Below are positions 1 through 5,072 of a stretch of DNA of 5,072 nt, piece after piece. The notes under the pieces were generated by a model, which searched no databases, had not been told where the DNA came from, and saw only the letters and a program-made list of their open reading frames with translations. Positions within the stretch are counted from its first letter, which is position 1, and every line of letters begins with the position of its first letter. A program made the translations under genes and the position numbers. The DNA is from Saprospiraceae bacterium (GTDB taxonomy: Bacteria; Bacteroidota; Bacteroidia; Chitinophagales; Saprospiraceae): assembly GCA_023300835.1 (NCBI GenBank), contig JALZVB010000293.1:1-5072 (forward strand), in the 5' to 3' direction.

Positions 1-321
1 AGAGAGAAAAACTCAACGAAGACGAAAGAACTCAACCATCTCGACTTTAACAATTTAACAAATAGGCAAGCCATTAGATATTTTTATAGAGGAGCAGCGA
101 TAATCAGCACTGACTCATCCGAAAGAATTCTAATACCCAAGCGATTAATAACTTACGCAGGCTTAGAGAAGAAAGTAACTCTCTTTGCATATCGTGATCT
201 TATTGAAATCTGGGATAGCAAATCATATGAAGCTCAACTAGAGTCTGAACCAGATAATTTTTCTGAGTTAGCTCAAGCGCTTTATTTAGCTAAGCAAAAA
301 ATAAAAACAGAAGATGAGTAA
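1..321 (+). CDS. mraZ: MraZ, transcriptional regulator of the dcw cluster (partial, N-terminus outside window)
   Basis: Frame 1 is open from base 1 to TAA at 319-321, giving 106 residues of the C-terminal part. The family is usually about 145-155 residues, so roughly 45 are missing upstream. MraZ is a DNA-binding protein with two SpoVT/AbrB-like half-domains that assembles into rings, binds repeats ahead of its own operon and controls dcw transcription. The second half-domain is visible: RYFYRGA (26-32), then DSSERILIP (38-46), which carries the family's DxxxR signature, then YAGL (52-55) and IEIWD (68-72). The charged tail after residue 80 is typical. The usual glycine before the arginine of the DxxxR box is Glu here. 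The stop overlaps the rsmH start by 8 bases, and being first before rsmH is the standard position of mraZ. Identification rests on motifs and context and is strong; the promoter and the MraZ binding repeats lie outside the window. Confidence 0.94.
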   Translation, partial: REKNSTKTKELNHLDFNNLTNRQAIRYFYRGAAIISTDSSERILIPKRLITYAGLEKKVTLFAYRDLIEIWDSKSYEAQLESEPDNFSELAQALYLAKQKIKTEDE

Positions 322-1225
322 ATATCATGTTCCGGTTTTATTAAAAGAATCTATCGAACATCTTGTAACAGATGTCGACGGAATCTATATAGATGTAACT
401 TTTGGTGGCGGTGGTCATTCAAGAGAGATACTAAACAGATTAAGTGCCAAAGGGACCTTAATAGCTTTCGATCAAGATGAAGAGTCTAAAGAAAACCTAA
501 TCAATGATCCAAGAGTCATATTTCTGAAATCTAATTTCAGACATATATACAGATTCTGGAAATGGTTAGACATTCCTAAAGTTAGCGGCGTATTAGGCGA
601 CTTAGGTGTTTCTTCTCATCAATTTGATGTTCCATACAGAGGGTTTAGTTATAGATTCGATGCGGCATTAGATATGCGGATGAATGAATCTTCTGAAAGA
701 ACAGCGAGCCAGATTCTATTGACATATTCTGAGAAAGATCTGGTTAGAATTTTTTCTAAATACGGAGAAGTAAGAAATTCCAAGCAGTTAGCTAGAACAA
801 TAGTGGCAAGTAGAGATACGGCACATAACATGTCTACTACTAATGGGTTCAATGTACTTCTAGACAGTGTTAGGATAGGGGACAAACCAAGATATTTTGC
901 GCAAGTCTATCAAGCATTGAGAATAGAAGTGAATGAAGAAATGGAAGCATTAAACGAAATGCTTACTGGTAGTTTAAGAGTGATGAAAGATGGTGGTAAA
1001 ATGGTAATGATAAGTTATCATTCTCTAGAAGATAGAGCGGTTAAGAGATTTGTCAAAAGTGGCAATGCAGAAGGTATAAGAGAACAGGATGACTACGGAA
1101 GGTTTTTAAGTCCCATTAAACAATTGGGAAAATTAATACTACCAACAGAAAATGAATTGAAGGAAAACGTAAGGTCTACAAGTGCTAAGATGAGGGTAGC
1201 AGAAAAGATAAGGCCTATTATTTAA
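314..1225 (+). CDS. rsmH: 16S rRNA (cytosine(1402)-N(4))-methyltransferase RsmH (MraW)
   Basis: RsmH uses S-adenosylmethionine to methylate N4 of C1402 in the decoding centre of 16S rRNA, in the cytoplasm. At 303 residues it has normal family length and all hallmark blocks. These are HVPVLLKE near the N-terminus, the SAM-binding loop DVTFGGGGHS (27-36), the acidic FDQD (52-55), GDLGVSSHQFD (95-105), RGFSYRFD and LDMRMN (109-124), FAQVYQALRIEVNEE (195-209), ISYHSLEDR (233-241) and SAKMRVAE (290-297). The region around 130-190 matches the family's inserted helical domain by position. The ATG at 314 places HVPVLL at its usual distance from the N-terminus, so the start is well supported. It lies inside the end of mraZ (ATGAGTAA overlap), which suggests translational coupling. 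No Shine-Dalgarno sequence is visible, only an A-rich leader. The ftsL-like gene follows after 6 bases. Confidence 0.98.
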   Translation: MSKYHVPVLLKESIEHLVTDVDGIYIDVTFGGGGHSREILNRLSAKGTLIAFDQDEESKENLINDPRVIFLKSNFRHIYRFWKWLDIPKVSGVLGDLGVSSHQFDVPYRGFSYRFDAALDMRMNESSERTASQILLTYSEKDLVRIFSKYGEVRNSKQLARTIVASRDTAHNMSTTNGFNVLLDSVRIGDKPRYFAQVYQALRIEVNEEMEALNEMLTGSLRVMKDGGKMVMISYHSLEDRAVKRFVKSGNAEGIREQDDYGRFLSPIKQLGKLILPTENELKENVRSTSAKMRVAEKIRPII

Positions 1226-1231
1226 AATAAA

Positions 1232-1501
1232 ATGAAGTTTTTTTTAAAGCATACTAGATTTATTGTATTACTGGCAGCATTAGGTGTCGTATATATATCT
1301 AATGCACATCATGCTGAGAGAAAACTGAGAGTTATAAATAAGTTACAGAAAGAAGTAGCTGATGCAAAGGCAAAGTACCAGAAAGTAAAAAGTGAAATAA
1401 ATTACGAGAGTACTGAAAGTCAAATGGCAAGAGCACTTAATAAAAAAGGATTAAAAAGAAATACCACAGCACCTGTATTACTTAATTCGAAAGGGAGTTA
1501 A
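1232..1501 (+). CDS. ftsL: FtsL-like cell division protein, short Bacteroidota type
   Basis: This 89-residue protein has a short basic N-terminus (MKFFLKHTR), one membrane segment at about residues 9-24 and then a charged, helical stretch at about 27-56 that looks like a coiled coil. It ends in a periplasmic tail with ESTESQMARALNKKGL (59-74). That layout is a bitopic protein with cytoplasmic N-terminus, as for FtsL, which joins FtsB and FtsQ in the divisome complex that activates FtsW and FtsI. FtsL sequences are poorly conserved, so the call rests on architecture, the position between rsmH and ftsI, and resemblance of the NAHHAE and S-E-x-A-x-x-x-x-x-x-GL patterns to the Bacteroidota FtsL-like family as I know it. 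It is shorter than E. coli FtsL (121 residues), with almost no cytoplasmic tail. The start follows an A-rich leader 6 bases after rsmH. Membership of the FtsL role is inferred. Confidence 0.87.
   Translation: MKFFLKHTRFIVLLAALGVVYISNAHHAERKLRVINKLQKEVADAKAKYQKVKSEINYESTESQMARALNKKGLKRNTTAPVLLNSKGS
1491..1497 (+). promoter_or_regulatory. Possible ribosome binding site ahead of ftsI
   Basis: AAGGGAG lies in the last codons of ftsL. It ends 9 bases before the GTG at 1507 and 12 bases before the ATG at 1510. It is the only Shine-Dalgarno-like sequence near a start in this window. It also encodes Lys-Gly-Ser of FtsL, and Bacteroidota often do not depend on such sites, so it may be chance. If used, its spacing slightly favours the GTG start. 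Confidence 0.3.
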
Positions 1502-1509
1502 AAGTAGTG

Positions 1510-3630
1510 ATGAATAGGAGAAATGAATTATTGCTGAGAGTTTACTTGGTACTATTTGGTTTTGTAGTATTTGCAGGAGTAATCCTGTATAAAGTTGTAA
1601 AGACATCTTTATTTGAAGGAGATAAATGGAGAGCTGAAGGCGGCAAGAATGTCAAGTGGATAGATGTAGAAGGAGAGAGAGGGAGTATATATGACATCAA
1701 TGGCAACCTTCTTGCAACATCACTTCCTTATTTTGATATAAAGGTTGATTTGAAAACTTCTAGTCAAGAAAACTTTGACAAGTTTATCAGACCTCTTTCT
1801 AGAAAAATGGCAAAACATTTTGGAAAGTCTACTGAGCATTGGGAAACAAAAATGGTTCTTGCTCGTAGAAACGGAAAAGATAGTCAAGGAAGAAGTGCTA
1901 GATATTATCCTTTAGTGAATAAGGTTACTAAAGATCAATTGGATCTAATAAAAACATTTCCTTTACTCAATCTTGGCAAGTATAAAGGGGGATTGATTTA
2001 TGAAAGAAAAACATTAAGAGAAAAGCCATTTAAAGAATTGGCTAAACGTACTATCGGATTAGATAGAAAAAACTCTGAAAAAGTAGGACTAGAAGGGTCT
2101 TATGATAAGTTACTAGCAGGAGAGACAGAGAAGAGATTAATGAGAAGAGTGCCAGGAGATATCTGGTTACCTGTTATAGATCCAGGAGAACTTGTGCAAG
2201 AAAGAGGTAGTGATGTAGTTACTACAATCAATATGCACATTCAAGATATTGCTCATAATGAACTAGAAAAAGTTCTTTATCAATATGAAGCTGAGAGAGG
2301 GGTAGTCATTGTAATGGAAGTCCATACAGGAGCTGTTAAAGCACTAGTAAATCTGAGTGAATCGGGAATGGGAACTTACAAGGAATCTTATAACGATGCA
2401 GTAGCAAGTTTAAGCGAACCCGGATCTACGTTCAAGTTGATCTCAGCGTTATCGCTGATGCAGCATGGAAAAATAGGATTAGAAAAAGAAGTTAATTTAA
2501 ACGGTGGAAAGAAAAAGTTCTTTGACCAGTGGATGTATGATTCAGAAATGCATGGCATTTACAAATCAACATTCAGAGAAGCATTTGAAAAATCTTCTAA
2601 TATAGGAATGGCGAGTTTAGCCTATGATGTTTTTGGAAAAAATGAATCTGGTTGGAAAAGTTACTACAATAGCCTTAAGAGCTTGAGAGTAATGAACCCA
2701 ACGGACATAGATTTAATAGGGGAAAGAAAGCCTTTCTTCAAAAGTCCATTTAGCAGAGATGTTAAAGATAAAAACGTATGGTCAGGAACAACAGTTCCGT
2801 GGACAGCACATGGTTATGAACTCAGTATGACACCACTGCAGATTCTCAATTATTACAACACAATAGGTAATGATGGGAAGATGATGAGACCATACTTAGT
2901 GTCAGAAATTATTAGCCCTAACGGTGAAACCATGAAGTTTCAACCCAAAGTCTTGAAAGAACAACTGGTGAGTCCAAATGTTGTGAAAATGGCTCAAGAA
3001 TTACTTACAGGTGTTGCCGAAAGAGGTACCGCTAGAAAATTGAAAGTTGAGAATCTAAGTTTCGCAGGTAAGACAGGAACGACACGTACAGAGTATTGGA
3101 AAAAGTCAGAAAGTAAGAAATACAATGCATCATTTGCAGGTTATTTTCCAGCTAACAATCCTAAATATTCTGTGATGGTTGTAGTCTATAATCCTAAAGG
3201 AAAAGATTACTACGGTGGAAAAGTAGCTGGTCCAGTGTTCCAAGGAATTATGAAAAGACTTTCTGGCTTTGAAAACACAGTTACTCCGGCAAATAGAGAA
3301 AAAACTGAGATGCTTTATGCGCAATCTGGTTACAAGCCAGACTTCAAAAAACTTCTTGAATATATTGGAATAGAATATAGCGATAAAGATAAAAGCAGTG
3401 ATTGGGTTGTTGTAGAATCAAACAAAGATGAGTTTGGTTTCAAAAGCCAGAAAATCACAAATAAAGTTGTGCCGGACGTAAGAGGAAAAGGATTAAGAGA
3501 TGCGGTTTATCTCTTAGAGGCAGTCGGCTTGAAAGTAGAAATAAAAGGTGTTGGAAAAGTATACAAACAGTCCATCGCCCCAAGAACAAAATTTAAGAAA
3601 AACGAAAGAATTACAATTCTTTTAAAATAA
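1510..3630 (+). CDS. ftsI: FtsI, septal class B penicillin-binding protein (peptidoglycan D,D-transpeptidase) with a C-terminal PASTA domain
   Basis: FtsI (PBP3) forms the peptide crosslinks of septal peptidoglycan in the periplasm, working with the glycosyltransferase FtsW and activated through FtsQLB. It has 706 residues counted from ATG 1510. A membrane anchor spans about residues 9-30. The PBP dimerisation domain begins at ERGSIYDINGNLLA (56-69). The transpeptidase domain spans about 235-585. Its three active-site motifs are intact: STFK (306-309, nucleophile Ser306), SSN (362-364) and KTGT (521-524). After a charged linker, one PASTA-like domain covers about 652-706, beginning VVPDVRGKGL. 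The E. coli protein is 588 residues and lacks PASTA; this longer form is common in Bacteroidota. A GTG at 1507 directly precedes the ATG and would add one residue. I chose ATG because it is the more usual codon. It follows ftsL by 8 bases (5 from the GTG), and murE comes 30 bases downstream. Beta-lactams are the expected inhibitors of this family. Confidence 0.97.
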   Translation: MNRRNELLLRVYLVLFGFVVFAGVILYKVVKTSLFEGDKWRAEGGKNVKWIDVEGERGSIYDINGNLLATSLPYFDIKVDLKTSSQENFDKFIRPLSRKMAKHFGKSTEHWETKMVLARRNGKDSQGRSARYYPLVNKVTKDQLDLIKTFPLLNLGKYKGGLIYERKTLREKPFKELAKRTIGLDRKNSEKVGLEGSYDKLLAGETEKRLMRRVPGDIWLPVIDPGELVQERGSDVVTTINMHIQDIAHNELEKVLYQYEAERGVVIVMEVHTGAVKALVNLSESGMGTYKESYNDAVASLSEPGSTFKLISALSLMQHGKIGLEKEVNLNGGKKKFFDQWMYDSEMHGIYKSTFREAFEKSSNIGMASLAYDVFGKNESGWKSYYNSLKSLRVMNPTDIDLIGERKPFFKSPFSRDVKDKNVWSGTTVPWTAHGYELSMTPLQILNYYNTIGNDGKMMRPYLVSEIISPNGETMKFQPKVLKEQLVSPNVVKMAQELLTGVAERGTARKLKVENLSFAGKTGTTRTEYWKKSESKKYNASFAGYFPANNPKYSVMVVVYNPKGKDYYGGKVAGPVFQGIMKRLSGFENTVTPANREKTEMLYAQSGYKPDFKKLLEYIGIEYSDKDKSSDWVVVESNKDEFGFKSQKITNKVVPDVRGKGLRDAVYLLEAVGLKVEIKGVGKVYKQSIAPRTKFKKNERITILLK

Positions 3631-3660
3631 AGATTTATCAAAAGTGGTAAATAGAAACTA
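3631..3660 (+). other. Spacer between ftsI and murE
   Basis: This is the longest non-coding stretch in the window. It is A-rich, holds no inverted repeat with a T-run that would act as a terminator, no clear Bacteroidota-type promoter (TTTG and TAnnTTTG boxes) and no Shine-Dalgarno sequence. Read-through from ftsI into murE is therefore expected. Confidence 0.6.
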
Positions 3661-5072
3661 TTGAAAAAACTAGAAAAAATACTAAAGTCAATAAATGTCT
3701 TAAGTGATATATCTGACTTGGATGGTGATGTAAATAATATATTTACGGATTCTAGAGATTGTACGCCAGGTTGTATGTTTATAGCATACAAAGGAACTCA
3801 TCTCGATGGTCATAAATATATTAATGTTGCAATCGAGAATGGTGCGCAGTATATAGTATGTGATAACCCAGAATATGTGGGACTACATGATATACAATAT
3901 ATACTGCTAACTGATGCTCAGAAAGCAATAAGTAAAATAGCTACCAACTATTATGACAATCCATCTAAGCGTTTAACAGTAATCGGAGTCACAGGTACAA
4001 ATGGGAAAACTACAACTACTAACCTACTTTACAACTTGTTCTTTCGACTAGGATACAAATGTGGATTAATTTCTACTATTGAAGTTCTATATGGTGACAT
4101 AAAGATTGCTGCTAAACTAACAACACCTGATGCATTGACACTGCAACGGTTGTTCAGAGAAATGCTTACTGATGGTGTGACACATGTCTTTATGGAAGTG
4201 AGTTCACATGCATTGGATCAGGGTAGAGTAGATGGAATAGATTTTAATCTTGGCGTCTTCACTAACATTTCTCATGATCATTTAGATTATCATAAGACAT
4301 ATAAGGACTACATTGTTGCGAAGAAATTGTTATTTGATAATCTCTCTTCTGATGCTAAAGCATTAGTAAATATTGATGATGTCAATGGCACCAAAATGAT
4401 TGAATCTTCTAACGCTGAGACTTTTACTTATGCGTTGAAGAGATCATCTGACTTTAAAGGGAAAGTCATTTCTAATGAAATGTCTGGACTAGAGATGGAG
4501 ATAAATCATCAATCTGTTTTCTTGAGGTTAATAGGAATGTTCAACGCTTATAATGCTCTTGCTATATATGGGGCAGGAAGAATACTAGGTGTAGACGAGC
4601 TTGATTTATTGACAACAATGAGTGGTTTAACAACTGCAGAGGGTAGAATGGAGGTTATAAGAAAACCAAATGCTTCTTACCATGCGATTGTTGATTATGC
4701 CCATACGCCAGATGCATTGAAAAATGTATTAGAGACTTTAGTAAAAATAAATAATTCAAAAAATAGAATTATAACTGTTGTAGGATGCGGAGGAGATAGA
4801 GATAAATTGAAGAGACCTATAATGGCTAAGATTGCATCTGATTTGAGTGATCAAGTTATTCTGACTTCGGATAATCCAAGGACAGAAAAAGCAGATCAGA
4901 TAATTGCAGACATGATTGTTGGTGTAGCGAACGACAATAATGTGATGCAAATAATAGATAGAAAAGAAGCCATAAAAAAAGCCTGCGAGATAGCAGGTTC
5001 AGGCGATGTGATATTGATTGCTGGAAAAGGCCATGAAAAATATCAAGATATTAATGGAATAAAGTTTCCATT
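3661..5072 (+). CDS. murE: MurE, UDP-MurNAc-L-alanyl-D-glutamate--2,6-diaminopimelate ligase (partial, C-terminus outside window)
   Basis: MurE is the cytoplasmic ATP-dependent ligase that adds the third amino acid to the peptidoglycan precursor UDP-MurNAc-L-Ala-D-Glu. The frame stays open to the window end, giving 470 residues of an expected 485-490. The N-terminal UDP-binding domain shows TDSRDCTPGCMF (29-40) and KGTHLDGH (44-51). The ATP loop is GTNGKTTT (112-119), followed by TTPDA (154-158), MEVSSHALDQGRV (178-190) and NISHDHLDYH (202-211). Lys221 in AKKLLF is the probable carbamylated lysine. GMFNAYN (292-298), GR (328-329), DYAHTPDAL (345-353), GCGGDRDK (375-382) and GKGHEKYQ (455-462) follow. 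DNPR (404-407) is the motif that selects meso-diaminopimelate over lysine. The start is TTG: an in-frame TAG at 3652-3654 closes the frame upstream, and the first in-frame ATG (3775) would remove conserved N-terminal sequence. It follows ftsI by 30 bases with no terminator. Confidence 0.97.
   Translation, partial: MKKLEKILKSINVLSDISDLDGDVNNIFTDSRDCTPGCMFIAYKGTHLDGHKYINVAIENGAQYIVCDNPEYVGLHDIQYILLTDAQKAISKIATNYYDNPSKRLTVIGVTGTNGKTTTTNLLYNLFFRLGYKCGLISTIEVLYGDIKIAAKLTTPDALTLQRLFREMLTDGVTHVFMEVSSHALDQGRVDGIDFNLGVFTNISHDHLDYHKTYKDYIVAKKLLFDNLSSDAKALVNIDDVNGTKMIESSNAETFTYALKRSSDFKGKVISNEMSGLEMEINHQSVFLRLIGMFNAYNALAIYGAGRILGVDELDLLTTMSGLTTAEGRMEVIRKPNASYHAIVDYAHTPDALKNVLETLVKINNSKNRIITVVGCGGDRDKLKRPIMAKIASDLSDQVILTSDNPRTEKADQIIADMIVGVANDNNVMQIIDRKEAIKKACEIAGSGDVILIAGKGHEKYQDINGIKFP

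Noticed and set aside
649..885. Open frame of 78 codons on the - strand inside rsmH
   Set aside because: It lies wholly opposite the conserved rsmH coding sequence, shows no recognisable domain and has no leader of its own. It is a shadow of the real gene.
3130..3324. Open frame of 64 codons on the - strand inside ftsI
   Set aside because: It is antisense to the end of the transpeptidase domain and has no family resemblance.
3631..3660. Possible terminator or internal promoter between ftsI and murE
   Set aside because: The 30 bases contain no stem-loop with a T-run and no convincing TTTG / TAnnTTTG pair, so a separate murE promoter is not supported.
3507..3791. Open frame of 94 codons on the - strand across the ftsI-murE junction
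   Set aside because: I considered it because it spans the only spacer. It is the complement of the PASTA domain and the MurE N-terminus, both clearly coding on the + strand, and its protein is low in complexity (Ser/Phe-rich) with no motif.
4756..4950. Open frame of 64 codons on the - strand inside murE
   Set aside because: It is antisense to the conserved GCGGDRDK to DNPR region of MurE and is explained by that gene.
1..5072. An undescribed system, mobile element or inserted gene within the cluster
   Set aside because: All five genes are standard dcw members in the standard order, with near-continuous coding and uniform base and codon use. There are no foreign genes, long repeats or insertion boundaries.

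Overview
The window is part of a classical division and cell wall (dcw) cluster, with all genes on the + strand. The order is mraZ (5' end cut off by the window), rsmH/mraW, a short ftsL-like gene, ftsI (class B penicillin-binding protein) and murE (last part cut off). The DNA is AT-rich and arginine is encoded almost only by AGA/AGG. Several features point to the Bacteroidota: a very small FtsL with one membrane segment, an FtsI of about 706 residues with one C-terminal PASTA domain, the NISHDHLDYH motif in MurE, and A-rich gene leaders mostly without Shine-Dalgarno sequences. The sequence does not allow a safer placement below phylum level.

Layout: 1-321 is the C-terminal two thirds of MraZ. 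It overlaps rsmH (314-1225) by 8 bases. A 6-base gap leads to ftsL (1232-1501), and a gap of 5 or 8 bases leads to ftsI (1510-3630, or from a GTG at 1507). A 30-base spacer without a terminator leads to murE, which starts at a TTG at 3661 and runs off the window at 5072. No stretch longer than 30 bases is non-coding. I see no RNA gene, mobile element, CRISPR array, long repeat or internal terminator.

The genes form one evident transcription unit. MraZ is the cluster's regulator. RsmH methylates 16S rRNA. FtsL and FtsI are inner-membrane divisome proteins, and FtsI crosslinks septal peptidoglycan. MurE makes the tripeptide stage of the peptidoglycan precursor in the cytoplasm. Its DNPR motif predicts meso-diaminopimelate as the third residue.

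This is an ordinary housekeeping region. I found no undescribed system. The points worth checking are start codons, gene overlaps and small sequence departures in MraZ and FtsL.
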